NCBI GenBank assembly: GCA_964397565.1
Contig: CAYNJC010000023.1
Coordinates: forward strand, 1-64,000
Reading direction: 5' to 3'
Length of the DNA: 64,000 nucleotides
Origin: JAPLST01 sp964397565
GTDB taxonomy: Bacteria; Auribacterota; UBA3054; JAPLST01
A program made the position numbers and the translations under genes. Position 1 is the first letter of the stretch. Each line of letters begins with the position of its first letter. The notes under the pieces are model-generated. The model was not told where the DNA came from. It saw only the letters and a program-made list of their open reading frames with translations, and did no database searches. Positions 28,316 to 36,894 of the stretch are shown one piece after another.

Positions 28316-29736
28316 AGGCGCCGGCATGGTTGAGCACGGCCGTTTTCTATCAAGTCTACCCCCAATCTTTTTATGACACCAATGGCGATGGCATTGGTGA
28401 TCTGCCGGGCGTGATCGAGAAGTTGGACTACATTCGCTGGCTTGGCTGCAACGCCATCTGGTTGAATCCGTGCTTTGTCTCGCCGTTCCTGGATGCCGGC
28501 TACGATGTTGCCGACTACTATCACGTGGCGCCGCGCTATGGCACCGATGCCGATTTGCTGCGCCTGTTCGCCGCGGCGCGCGCACGCGGCATCCGCGTCT
28601 TTCTCGATCTGGTGCCCGGCCACACCTCGGTCGCGCATCCCTGGTTCAAGGCTTCCTGCCGGCATCAGCGCAATCGCTACTCCGACTATTACATTTGGAC
28701 CTCGGACATCTGGGACGACGCGCGCGGCCTGCGCGCGGTCAACGGCTACGCCGAGCGGCGCGGCAATTTCGTCACCAATTTCTTCTGGTGCCAGCCGGCG
28801 CTTAATTATGGTTTCGGCACGCCGGATCCGGCGGCACCGTGGCAGCAACCCACCGGTGCGCCTGGCCCGCGCGCCGTGCGGGCGGAAATCAAAAAAATAA
28901 TGCGCCATTGGCTCGATCATGGCGCGGCCGGCTTCCGCGTCGATATGGCGGATTCGCTCGTGAAAAACGACCCGGGCCTGCGCGAGACCAACAAGCTCTG
29001 GCAGGACATGCGCGCCATGCTCGACCGCGACTACCCCGATGCTGCGCTGGTCTCCGAGTGGTCCTATCCGATCAACGCCATCCGCGCCGGCTTTCACATG
29101 GATTTCGTGGCCCAGTTCAACGTGCCGATTTTCAATCCGCTCTTCCGCGCACCCGGCGACGCCTGGGGCACCCGCGCTTACTTCAACGCCCGCGGCGAAG
29201 GCGACGCCGCCGCGCCGCTGGATGAGTATCTGCGCCATTACCGCGCCACCAAGGCACGTGGCTATATTTGCTTTCAAAGCGCCAATCACGACATGGCGCG
29301 CATGAGCGCCGGCCGCACGCCGCGCGAAATCGAGGTGGCCATGGCATTCATCCTGACCATGCCGGGCGTGCCGTTCATTTATTACGGCGATGAGATCGGC
29401 CTGCGCATGCCGCACGGACTGGCCTCCAAGGAAGGCGGCTATCAACGCACCGGCACACGCACGCCCATGCAATGGAGCGCGGCCGGCAACTTTGTTCCGC
29501 TGTTCCTCCGCCCACACACGTATCCGCTCATCTTTCTGCGCCGCACCGGGCGCACGCGCATCGTGGTGGCACTCAATCCCGCCAACCGTCCGGTGCGCGC
29601 GTCATTCACCGTGCCAGGCGCGCCGGGCAGTGCCGAATTGCTGCTTGGTCGCGGCGTCTCCATCGCCTGCCGCAACACCACCTGGACGGCGCACCTGCAG
29701 GGCGTCTCGTACGGCATCTTCGCCGTGCGCCACTAG
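28312..29736 (+). CDS. GH13 alpha-glucosidase, oligo-1,6-glucosidase/dextran glucosidase-like
   Basis: 474 residues, no signal peptide, so cytoplasmic. The alpha-amylase barrel motifs are VFYQVYPQSFYDTNGDGIGDLPG (region I area), GFRVDMAD (nucleophile Asp211), ALVSEWS (acid/base Glu249) and QSANHDMAR (Asp327). The early YDTNGDGIGDL loop and the shortened C-terminal domain fit enzymes acting on short alpha-1,6 or alpha-1,4 oligosaccharides. ATG 28312 overlaps the previous stop by ATGA. As last gene of the operon it would finish imported oligosaccharides; no transporter is encoded here. Confidence 0.88.
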   Translation: MKAPAWLSTAVFYQVYPQSFYDTNGDGIGDLPGVIEKLDYIRWLGCNAIWLNPCFVSPFLDAGYDVADYYHVAPRYGTDADLLRLFAAARARGIRVFLDLVPGHTSVAHPWFKASCRHQRNRYSDYYIWTSDIWDDARGLRAVNGYAERRGNFVTNFFWCQPALNYGFGTPDPAAPWQQPTGAPGPRAVRAEIKKIMRHWLDHGAAGFRVDMADSLVKNDPGLRETNKLWQDMRAMLDRDYPDAALVSEWSYPINAIRAGFHMDFVAQFNVPIFNPLFRAPGDAWGTRAYFNARGEGDAAAPLDEYLRHYRATKARGYICFQSANHDMARMSAGRTPREIEVAMAFILTMPGVPFIYYGDEIGLRMPHGLASKEGGYQRTGTRTPMQWSAAGNFVPLFLRPHTYPLIFLRRTGRTRIVVALNPANRPVRASFTVPGAPGSAELLLGRGVSIACRNTTWTAHLQGVSYGIFAVRH

Positions 29737-29833
29737 ATACCACCGTTGCCGCCCGCCCTGCCGCGCGATGTTCGGTGCGGGTATTCGGTATTTAGCAACC
29801 GCGTTTTTCGCGGCCGTCTGAAATGCTCCGTTT

Positions 29834-29842
29834 TGCTATACT
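29834..29842 (+). promoter_or_regulatory. Extended -10 promoter, leaderless start
   Basis: TGC-TATACT ends at 29842 and the ATG of the next gene is at 29851, so the mRNA should begin at or next to the start codon. No -35 of quality is seen. Confidence 0.6.
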
Positions 29843-29850
29843 AGCCGATT

Positions 29851-30963
29851 ATGAAGAGTTCACGTCCAGCAGTGCCGCGCATTTATGTCGCGGCCACACG
29901 CCAGAACGACGGCAAGACGACCGCCTGCATCGGTCTGATGGCCGTCCTGCGCACGCGCGTGCAGCGCCTCGGTTTTATCAAGCCGGTGGGCCAGCGCTAC
30001 GTCGAGATTGAGGGTCATCGGATTGATGCCGATGCCGTCTTGATGCGCGACGTGTACGGCTGCGCCAGCGATTTGCGCGACATGAGCCCGATCGCGGTTG
30101 ACCGGCGGTTCACGCGCCGCTATCTCGAGCAACCCAACCCGCAGGCGCTCGAGCGCAGCGTCTGTGATTGTTTTGCGCGGGTGGCCGCCACGAGCGACAT
30201 GGTGGTGATCGAAGGCACCGGCCACGCCGGTGTCGGTTCGGTCTTCGACTTGGGCAATGCGCGCGTGGCTGAGTTGCTGCAAGCGCCGACCATCATTGTC
30301 GCGTGTGGCGGGATCGGTCGGCCCTTTGATGAAATCGCGCTCAACCGCGCCGTGTTCGAAAAGCACGGCGTGCCGATCATCGGCGTGTTGCTGAACAAAA
30401 TCGAACTTGAGCGCATTGATGAGATTACGCGCTACATGCAACGCGCCTTGGATCGCGCCGGCCTGCCCCTGCTGGGCGTGATCCCGGAGCGGCCATCCTT
30501 GTTGCGCCCGTCCTTTCGGCATGTGCTGGATGCGTTGGAGGGTGATTTGTTGAACGGCGCGGATGCGGTCGACAACCCGGTGCAAGAGATTGTCATCGGC
30601 GCGATGACGCCGCATCGGGCCCTGCATTATTTCAACAAGAACTGCCTGGTGGTGACGCCGGGTGATCGTGACGACCTGGTGTTGACCGCGATTTCACTGG
30701 CCACGACAACCAAGAATCACGACCACATTATTGCCGGCCTGGTCTTGACCGGCGGCGTGCGCCCGCGGCGCAACGTGTTGCAGGTCATCAAGCGCACGCA
30801 TATTCCGGTCATCGCCTGTGCCGAGGACACGTATCGGGTCGCCTCGGTCCTGCACGACATGATGGTCAAGATCAAGCCCAATGAAACGCAGAAGATCGAA
30901 ATGGTGCAGCAGACCTACAAGAAATATTTCAATGTGGATCGTTTGCTGGAGTATATTCAATGA
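29851..30963 (+). CDS. BioD-like P-loop protein with DRTGG domain
   Basis: 370 residues. Residues 1-210 form a dethiobiotin-synthetase-like ATPase: IYVAATRQNDGKTTACIGLMA is a P-loop of the BioD/Pta-N type, with VVIEGTGHAG and IIGVLLNKIE later. Residues about 220-330 are a DRTGG domain (VIGAMTPHRALHYFNKNCLVVTPGDRDDLVLTAI). The same pair forms the N-terminus of long phosphotransacetylases, where it regulates rather than catalyses. The stop overlaps pyrK by ATGA. Likely regulatory; substrate unknown. Confidence 0.82.
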   Translation: MKSSRPAVPRIYVAATRQNDGKTTACIGLMAVLRTRVQRLGFIKPVGQRYVEIEGHRIDADAVLMRDVYGCASDLRDMSPIAVDRRFTRRYLEQPNPQALERSVCDCFARVAATSDMVVIEGTGHAGVGSVFDLGNARVAELLQAPTIIVACGGIGRPFDEIALNRAVFEKHGVPIIGVLLNKIELERIDEITRYMQRALDRAGLPLLGVIPERPSLLRPSFRHVLDALEGDLLNGADAVDNPVQEIVIGAMTPHRALHYFNKNCLVVTPGDRDDLVLTAISLATTTKNHDHIIAGLVLTGGVRPRRNVLQVIKRTHIPVIACAEDTYRVASVLHDMMVKIKPNETQKIEMVQQTYKKYFNVDRLLEYIQ

Positions 30964-31724
30964 CGTGGACGACCGCGCGCGTGCATGCGCAACAGCATTT
31001 GAACGGGCAGAATTACCGGCTGGTGCTGCATGTGCCGGAGATCGCCGCGCAGGCACTGCCCGGCCAATTCATCGAACTGGCAACGGGCGGCGCGACATTG
31101 TTGAACAAGCCTTTGAGCATCGCGGCGGTCGCGCCCACGACCGGCCTGCTGACGGTCGTGTACAAGGCCGTCGGGCCGGGCACGCGCGCGTTTGCGCAGT
31201 ACACGGCCGGGCATGAGGTGCGCGTGCTGGGCCCGTGCGGCAACGGCTTTGCGCTGCCGGATGTGCCGAGCTACGCGGTCGGCGGCGGCATCGGGATTCC
31301 CCCCTTGTATTTTCTGACAGAGCGCACTCTACAGCCATTATCTGTCATTCTGGGCGCGCGCTGCGCGGATGAGCTGGTCTTGGTGGACGAGTTCACCCGG
31401 CGCGCACAGATCAGCCTGACGCTCACCACCGATGACGGCTCGTGCGGCCTGAAGGGCTTTGTCACCGACGCACTGGCGCCATTACTGCGCGCCGAACGCC
31501 GGCCTGTGTATGCCTGCGGCCCGGTGGCGATGCTGGCAGCCGTCGCGCGCATCTGCGCCGCAACGGCGGCACCGTTGTGGGTCTGCCTCGAGGCCTACAT
31601 GGGCTGCGGCATGGGGGTCTGCATGGGCTGCGTCGTGCCAACCGTGCGCGGCATGGAACGCGTCTGCCACGAAGGTCCGGTCTTTGCCGGTGCGGATATT
31701 CTGTGGGAGCAGGTGGGGATGTGA
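30960..31724 (+). CDS. pyrK: Dihydroorotate dehydrogenase electron-transfer subunit-like protein
   Basis: 254 residues. The ferredoxin-reductase-like FAD domain has NKPLSIA, which in this family is usually RPLSI; the NAD domain has VGGGIGIPPLY; and the C-terminus carries a [2Fe-2S] site (CGMGVCMGC with a later VCHEGP cysteine). PyrK passes electrons from PyrD to NAD in pyrimidine synthesis. No pyrD lies in the window, so a relative working with another dehydrogenase cannot be excluded. Confidence 0.88.
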   Translation: MTWTTARVHAQQHLNGQNYRLVLHVPEIAAQALPGQFIELATGGATLLNKPLSIAAVAPTTGLLTVVYKAVGPGTRAFAQYTAGHEVRVLGPCGNGFALPDVPSYAVGGGIGIPPLYFLTERTLQPLSVILGARCADELVLVDEFTRRAQISLTLTTDDGSCGLKGFVTDALAPLLRAERRPVYACGPVAMLAAVARICAATAAPLWVCLEAYMGCGMGVCMGCVVPTVRGMERVCHEGPVFAGADILWEQVGM

Positions 31725-31749
31725 GTGTAAAGTTATAGGTGTTAGGTTT

Positions 31750-31798
31750 TACGTTTTGGGTAAAGATTTGAAATTTGAAATTTGAGATTTGCGCTTGG
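31750..31798. repeat. AT-rich low-complexity tract, copy 2
   Basis: Units such as GATTTGAAATTTGAAATTTGAG in the pyrK to ligase gap; the reverse complement resembles the tract at 9282-9345. Confidence 0.45.
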
Positions 31799-31808
31799 TC
31801 GATGAACA

Positions 31809-33257
31809 ATGACAACTATGCATGTGCAGAAAATCCCCCTGCCCCCTTTTGAAAAGGGGGACGCCCGCGGTGGCAGCGGCGGCTTTGCTCTGACGCGCGC
31901 GGTCTTCACGCTCGGCGTTTGTCTGGCAAGCCTCTTTTTGTTTGTGGCGCCGCTGAAATTCGGCAATACCCAGGTGCGCGACACGGATGCCATCATCGGC
32001 ACGCCGGATGGCTTTTGGGAATGGGTCTTCATGTCGTATCCCAATCGTTTTGGCTGGTATGCATTGCTGGCGCTGGGCGGCTTGGCGCTGGGCGCCATCA
32101 TGCTGGCGCTGCGCGCACGCCGACGCCTGCCGTCTGCACGGCTGGCCTTGCTGAGTTGGCTCGCACTCATCCTCGGCATTCTGCTGGCCGACCGCGCCCT
32201 GCCGCCCGAATGGTTACAGAATCAGATGCGCGTGCAACTGGTAGTGTATGCGGTGTGGTATGTCACGGCCCTGACCTTTTTGACGACACGGCGCGCGCAC
32301 ACATTGGCAACATTTGCGCTGCTGCTGGCCACCAGCTTTGTCTGCCTGAGCGCCGTCGACCAGTATTGCGGAGGCTTCGCCCAGATGCGCACCCTGCAGG
32401 CCAAGCTCTACGGGCACGAAACGTTTGCCAGTTACTCAAACTGGCTGGCCACGTGCGGCGATACCCGCGCCATCTTCGCATTGAAAAAATTGCTCAGCAC
32501 GCGCGTCTTCGGCACGTTTGTCTATCCCAACGCTTTGGGCGGTTTCCTGATCATGGTTATCCCGCTGTGCCTTGGTTTCTGGTGGACGCAGCCGGCGCGG
32601 ATTGTGCGCGCGTTTGCGCTGCTGATCCTGGCGCTGGCCTGCGTCACGCTGGCACTCACACGCTCGAAGGCATCCATTGGCCTGACCGGCGCGGCGGTCT
32701 GCGGCGCGCTGGTACTGGCGTGGCGGCAGGGAGTTTTGCCCCGGCGCGTGTGCCTCGCTGTTTGCATTGCGACGCTGGTCGCGGCCGGGGGTATGCTGCT
32801 GTGGGGCTATGGCGAACGCCTGCCGGAGCGTTTGAAAGCGACCGGCGGCGCGCGGCTTGACTACTGGCGCGCGGCCACACGCATGATCGCGCGCCACCCA
32901 CTGCGTGGCTGGGGCAGCGACGGCTTCACACGTAATTACACCGCCTATCGCCGGCCGGGCGCCGAAGACACCCAGCTCGCGCACAATATGGTGCTGAACA
33001 TGTGGACGGACTACGGTCTGCTCGGCGCGCTGGGCTGTGTCGGCGCGTTGGGCGTGCCGCTGCTGGTCGGCCTACGGCGGGTGCGCCGGGCGCCGGATGC
33101 GCCGGATATGCTCCAGCTAATGAGTGTGGCCGCCGCCACTGCCGTCGTGGCGCACATGTTTCTGGATCTGGATTTTCACATTATCGGGATCATGGCGCCG
33201 GCGCTCTTTCTCTTGGCGTGGTGCAGTGGCACGTCTGCGGATGATTTGCTATACTGA
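31809..33257 (+). CDS. O-antigen ligase/polymerase-like membrane protein
   Basis: 482 residues with about ten membrane helices. The large soluble loop carries RLDYWRAATRMIARHPLRGWGSDGF and ends with LAHNMVLNMWTDYGLLG, the pattern of the Wzy_C/WaaL family, which joins sugar polymers to lipid A or polymerises repeat units. The N-terminus (MTTMHVQKIPLPPFEKGDARGG) does not look like the family: it is translated from a palindromic intergenic repeat (CCCCCTTTTGAAAAGGGGG at 31842-31860). Either the repeat inserted in frame or translation begins later from a start I cannot identify. Confidence 0.82.
   Translation: MTTMHVQKIPLPPFEKGDARGGSGGFALTRAVFTLGVCLASLFLFVAPLKFGNTQVRDTDAIIGTPDGFWEWVFMSYPNRFGWYALLALGGLALGAIMLALRARRRLPSARLALLSWLALILGILLADRALPPEWLQNQMRVQLVVYAVWYVTALTFLTTRRAHTLATFALLLATSFVCLSAVDQYCGGFAQMRTLQAKLYGHETFASYSNWLATCGDTRAIFALKKLLSTRVFGTFVYPNALGGFLIMVIPLCLGFWWTQPARIVRAFALLILALACVTLALTRSKASIGLTGAAVCGALVLAWRQGVLPRRVCLAVCIATLVAAGGMLLWGYGERLPERLKATGGARLDYWRAATRMIARHPLRGWGSDGFTRNYTAYRRPGAEDTQLAHNMVLNMWTDYGLLGALGCVGALGVPLLVGLRRVRRAPDAPDMLQLMSVAAATAVVAHMFLDLDFHIIGIMAPALFLLAWCSGTSADDLLY
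31842..31860. repeat. Palindromic repeat within the 5' end of the ligase-like gene
   Basis: CCCCCTTTTGAAAAGGGGG, a perfect 19-bp palindrome with a one-base centre, of the kind common between genes. It is translated here as PPFEKG. Confidence 0.75.
33226..33255 (+). promoter_or_regulatory. Promoter of the DRTGG-PHP group
   Basis: GTGGCA (33226-33231), 18 nt ending in TGC, TATACT (33250-33255). It overlaps the end of the ligase-like gene. Confidence 0.6.
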
Positions 33258-33289
33258 TTAGTTGCTTGCTTTTAGCCCGAAGGTAGAAT

Positions 33290-33625
33290 ATGAATGTCAC
33301 TGAAATCGTCAGCGCGTTGGGACTCACCGTCACGAGTGAGATGCAGGATGGCGCGGTCACCGGCGCGTACGCCGCCGATCTGCTCAGCGATGTGGTCGGC
33401 AATGCCCAGCCGGGCAATGTGTTGATCACCGTCCAAGTGCACCGCAATGTCGTCGCGGTCGCGGGCCTAGTCGGCCTGGCAGCCGTGATCATCACCCACG
33501 GGCGCGTGCCGGACAACGATGTGCTGGCCGCGGCGTGCGACAACAACGTGACCGTCTTGACGACTGCCGAAAGCACGTTCACGGTCGCCGGCCGGCTGTA
33601 CGCCTTGGGTATTCGTTCCGCCTGA
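33290..33625 (+). CDS. Stand-alone DRTGG-domain protein
   Basis: 111 residues, one DRTGG domain (GAYAADLLSDVVGNAQPGNVLITVQVHRNVVAVAGLVGLAAVIITHG, with VTVLTTAESTFTVAGRLYALG at the end). DRTGG domains are thought to bind nucleotides or other ligands in regulation. ATG 33290 follows a GAAGGTAG sequence. The stop is one base before the PHP gene, a pairing also found in Thermotogae and Clostridia, where it often sits near hydrogenase or redox genes; that link is from general knowledge. Confidence 0.8.
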   Translation: MNVTEIVSALGLTVTSEMQDGAVTGAYAADLLSDVVGNAQPGNVLITVQVHRNVVAVAGLVGLAAVIITHGRVPDNDVLAAACDNNVTVLTTAESTFTVAGRLYALGIRSA

Positions 33626-33626
33626 C

Positions 33627-34412
33627 ATGAGGGTGTATCGTGCCGATCTGCAAGTCCATTCGTGTCTCTCGCCGTGCGGCAGCCTGGAGAGCTCACCCCG
33701 GCGCATTATCGCGGCCGCCAAGGCCCGCCAGCTTGCCATGATTGCCCTGACCGATCACAACACGACCGCCAATTGCCCGGCCTTTGCCGCCGCTGCCGCG
33801 CGCTGCGGCGGCATCACGCCCTTGTTTGGCGCCGAAGTCACAACCACCGAGGAAATCCATGTCGTCTGCCTGTTCGCCGAATTGGCGACAGCAGTGACCT
33901 TTGGCGATTTCATTCATCAGCACTTGGCACCGGTCAAGAACAATCCCGAGCTGTTCGGCGATCAGCCGATTGTGGATGTGGACGAGCAGGTGCTGGGCTT
34001 CGAAGAGCGGCTGCTGGTGGGCACGACAGACCTGGCGCTGGATGCGCTCGACGACGACGTGCATGCCCGCGGCGGCCTGGTCATCGCGTCGCACATTGAC
34101 CGGCCGATCAACAGCGTGTTCTCGCAGTTGGGCATGTGGCCGGCGCAGGTCACGCTGGATGCCTGCGATCTTTCACCGCGCGCCCAGGACAGCACCTGGC
34201 GCGGGCGCGTGCCTCTGTCCGTGCCGTTTGTGCGCACGTCCGACGCCCATTTTCTCGAAGATATCGGCCGACAATCCACTGCCTTCGCCCTGGCCGCGCC
34301 CTCATTCGACGAGCTGGCCCTGGCGCTGCGCGGCGTGGCGGGCCGCCGGATTGTCCCGCCCGCAGACTGTCGCGCTGCAGCCCCGGAGCCGTCATGCAAG
34401 AATCCGATTTGA
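33627..34412 (+). CDS. PHP-domain metal-dependent phosphoesterase
   Basis: 261 residues. Metal-binding motifs of the PHP family are clear: DLQVHSCLSPCG, ALTDHNTT, GAEVTTTEEIHVV, IASHIDRP and VRTSDAHF. It would hydrolyse a phosphate ester or nucleotide; the substrate is unknown. It is coupled to the DRTGG gene, and its end overlaps the next gene by 19 bp. Confidence 0.88.
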   Translation: MRVYRADLQVHSCLSPCGSLESSPRRIIAAAKARQLAMIALTDHNTTANCPAFAAAAARCGGITPLFGAEVTTTEEIHVVCLFAELATAVTFGDFIHQHLAPVKNNPELFGDQPIVDVDEQVLGFEERLLVGTTDLALDALDDDVHARGGLVIASHIDRPINSVFSQLGMWPAQVTLDACDLSPRAQDSTWRGRVPLSVPFVRTSDAHFLEDIGRQSTAFALAAPSFDELALALRGVAGRRIVPPADCRAAAPEPSCKNPI

Positions 34413-34981
34413 TCAATGTCAGTGTGGTCGGCTTTGCGCCCGCACAGCAGTCGGGCGGCTTTGTCATTGTCTTGAAAGAAGACGACAGCAATCGTTGTTT
34501 GCCGATTGTGGTCGGCCCGGCCGAAGCACAGGCAATCTCGATGATATTGAATCCAACGCCGGTCGAACGGCCGATGACCCACGACACGTTCAAAAACATG
34601 TTCGACGCGCTGCGCGGCGAGATTCGCCGGATTGCCATCACCAAATTGGTGGAGCACACCTTCTTTGCCGATATCTGGCTGTGCAATACCAGCGGCGATA
34701 ATTTCCACCTGGATGCGCGGCCGTCGGATGCGATCGCCATTGCCTTGCGCAACAATGCGCCGATCTGTGTCGCGCGCGCGGTGATGGACGAGGCCGGCGT
34801 CGAGATGTCGCACGACGCGCGTGAGGCGGCCGACAAAACGCCGGCTGAACGCCTGGCCGCCGCGCAGGAGGCCCTCCAGAAAGCACTTGATGAGGAACGC
34901 TATGAAGATGCCGCCCAGGTGCGCGATGAACTCCGCAAACTGCAAGCAGAGCAGGGCGATGCCGCCCAGGAACAACCGTGA
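34394..34981 (+). CDS. Bifunctional-nuclease (BFN, DUF151) protein with UVR motif
   Basis: 195 residues. Residues 5-135 are a BFN domain (LPIVVGPAEAQAISMIL, TFKNMFDALRG, FHLDARPSDAIAIALRNNAPI). Residues about 150-190 are a UvrB/UvrC-type helical hairpin (AALQKALDEERYEDAAQVRDELRKLQ style). ATG 34394 lies inside the PHP gene. Homologues often follow the same layout in PVC and Chlorobi-type genomes; some members have RNase/DNase activity, others none proven. Confidence 0.87.
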   Translation: MQESDLINVSVVGFAPAQQSGGFVIVLKEDDSNRCLPIVVGPAEAQAISMILNPTPVERPMTHDTFKNMFDALRGEIRRIAITKLVEHTFFADIWLCNTSGDNFHLDARPSDAIAIALRNNAPICVARAVMDEAGVEMSHDAREAADKTPAERLAAAQEALQKALDEERYEDAAQVRDELRKLQAEQGDAAQEQP

Positions 34982-35131
34982 GTAACCCACGCTAGACGCC
35001 ATGTCTGCACCGGAACAGTACGGCCGCTGTCGTGGCGCGCGCAGCAGTAGCGTTGTTGGCCCACGCATCACCGCCAACGTCGTGCCATTGGTTGCCAGTG
35101 GCACTCGCCACGTCATCGTGGTCATGTGGAT

Positions 35132-36154
35132 ATGAAGACACTCTTGTTGGGCATCGCCGGCGGCAGTGGTTCCGGCAAGACCTCGCTGGCGGACAGCATC
35201 ACCGAACAGCTCGGTCGCGAGAAAGTGCTGGTCATTTCGCTCGACAGCTACTATCGCGACCTGCACCATTTGGCGCCGGCGGAACGCAGCCGCGTCAATT
35301 TCGACAATCCCATTGCGATTGACTGGCCGCTGCTGCGCCGCCATGTGCGCGCCTTGCTGGCCCGGCGCGCGGTGCCGATGCCCAGCTATTCGTTCGCCGA
35401 CCACATTCGCAGCGGCGTCACCACCGTGCATCCCAAGGATGTGATCATCCTCGAGGGCATTTTCGCGTTGCTCGACGACGAGCTGTGCCGGATGATGGCG
35501 CTGCGCATTTATGTCGAGACGCCGGCGGATGTACGCTTGGCGCGGCGCATGGCGCGTGACATTGTCGAGCGCAAGCGCGATGCGCAATCGGTCCTGGACC
35601 AATGGAGCACGTTTGTGCGGCCGGCCCACGAAGCGTTCATCGGGCCGAGCGCGCGCAAGGCGCATGTGATCATCCCGGAAGATCCCGAGGGCGGCATGCG
35701 CGAGATCGCCGGCCATTTGATCCAGAGCACGATTCGCGACTTTTACGCCAGCAAAAAACTGCGGCTGCTCTACGGCGCCGACGAAGTCAAGTTGGTCTTC
35801 GAGCAGATCATCGCGGCCGGTCAGCCGAATTATGTGCTCGATTCCGAGGGCCAATTTGCACAGCATATGCCGGACGTCGCCGCATGGTTTACCGAGCAGG
35901 TGCGCGCGCGCGGCATTCCCATCCGCCTGATTACGCGCCGGCACCGCAAGCACCACGCGCAATCCTACTCCGAAAAGCGCTACATCCGCAAAAGCGGCGC
36001 CTCGCATGCGGTCCTCAATATTTTCGCCGACAACGTCGCCATTATCATCTGGGACAAAGTACCGCAGGCCGTCTTGATCAACGACCGCACGGTGGCCCAT
36101 TCGCTGCGCAGCTATTTTGACGTGCTCTGGCAGCACGCCACCATCGCAAAATGA
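35132..36154 (+). CDS. Uridine-kinase-like protein fused to a TrmB/PLD-like regulatory domain
   Basis: 340 residues. Residues 1-205 are uridine/phosphoribulokinase-like: GIAGGSGSGKT P-loop, ISLDSYYRDL, NFDNP, VIILEGIFAL and VYVETP-type strands, RDIVERKR. The remaining 130 residues are not part of uridine kinase. They resemble the ligand-binding, PLD-like C-terminus of TrmB-type sugar regulators (LIIAAGQ-type helix, PIRLITRRHRK, NVAIIIWDKVPQAVLINDRTVAHSLRSYFDVLWQHA). A kinase with a sensing domain is suggested. ATG 35132 is used; GTG 35126 is possible. Confidence 0.82.
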   Translation: MKTLLLGIAGGSGSGKTSLADSITEQLGREKVLVISLDSYYRDLHHLAPAERSRVNFDNPIAIDWPLLRRHVRALLARRAVPMPSYSFADHIRSGVTTVHPKDVIILEGIFALLDDELCRMMALRIYVETPADVRLARRMARDIVERKRDAQSVLDQWSTFVRPAHEAFIGPSARKAHVIIPEDPEGGMREIAGHLIQSTIRDFYASKKLRLLYGADEVKLVFEQIIAAGQPNYVLDSEGQFAQHMPDVAAWFTEQVRARGIPIRLITRRHRKHHAQSYSEKRYIRKSGASHAVLNIFADNVAIIIWDKVPQAVLINDRTVAHSLRSYFDVLWQHATIAK

Positions 36155-36190
36155 AGTTTGTAACATAACCACCTTACACAAGGAAAACGT

Positions 36191-36844
36191 ATGCGTAAAG
36201 CACTGGTAGTCTGGGGCGGCTGGGACGGTCATCAGCCCAAACAATGTGTCGACGTCTTCATTCCGTGGCTGAAAGAGCAGGGCTTTGATGTCACCGTCAC
36301 CGACAGCATGGATGCGTATGGCGATGCCGCGCTGATGAACGCGTTGAGCGTGATTGTCCCCTGCTGGACGATGGGCACCATCAGCGGCGAACAGGAACAA
36401 GGCCTGCTCGAAGCGGTGCGCGGCGGCGTTGGTATTGCTGGCTGGCACGGCGGCATGGGCGATGCGTTCCGCAACAACTGCGGGTATCAGTTCATGATCG
36501 GCGGCCAGTTTGTCGGCCATCCGGGCGGGATCATCCCCTACACCGTCAACATTGTCAAGCCCAACGATCCGCTGGTCAAGGGCATTGCCGATTTTGAGAT
36601 GACGTCCGAGCAGTATTACATGCACACCGATCCGCGCAACAACGTGCTGGCGACGACGACGTTCAGCGGCGCACACGACGGCATGGATTGGATCAAGGGC
36701 GTGGTGATGCCGGTCGTCTGGACACGCATGTACGGAAAGGGCCGCGTGTTCTATTCATCGCTCGGACACATCGCCACGGATTTCGACATTCCGGCGGTGC
36801 GCACGATCATGCAGCGCGGCATCCTCTGGGCCGCCCGCGCTTGA
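36191..36844 (+). CDS. ThuA-domain protein
   Basis: 217 residues covering the whole ThuA fold (class-I glutamine-amidotransferase-like): ALVVWGGWDGHQP, GGVGIAGWHGGMGDAF, GGQFVGHPGG, YYMHTDPRNNVL, GRVFYSSLGH. ThuA was named for trehalose use; in PVC bacteria it often goes with sugar oxidation or acts on carbohydrate derivatives. AAGGA eight bases upstream supports ATG 36191. No signal peptide. Substrate unknown. Confidence 0.87.
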   Translation: MRKALVVWGGWDGHQPKQCVDVFIPWLKEQGFDVTVTDSMDAYGDAALMNALSVIVPCWTMGTISGEQEQGLLEAVRGGVGIAGWHGGMGDAFRNNCGYQFMIGGQFVGHPGGIIPYTVNIVKPNDPLVKGIADFEMTSEQYYMHTDPRNNVLATTTFSGAHDGMDWIKGVVMPVVWTRMYGKGRVFYSSLGHIATDFDIPAVRTIMQRGILWAARA

Positions 36845-36894
36845 TAGGTGAGATCTACAGTTTGTAAATCGCCCACTGCACATCGGCATCCCCC

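Noticed and set aside
33962..36676. Very long open frame (about 900 codons) on the minus strand
   Set aside because: It runs antisense through the PHP, nuclease, uridine-kinase and ThuA genes, all with clear family motifs. In GC-rich DNA such shadow frames are expected, and its protein shows no recognisable domain.
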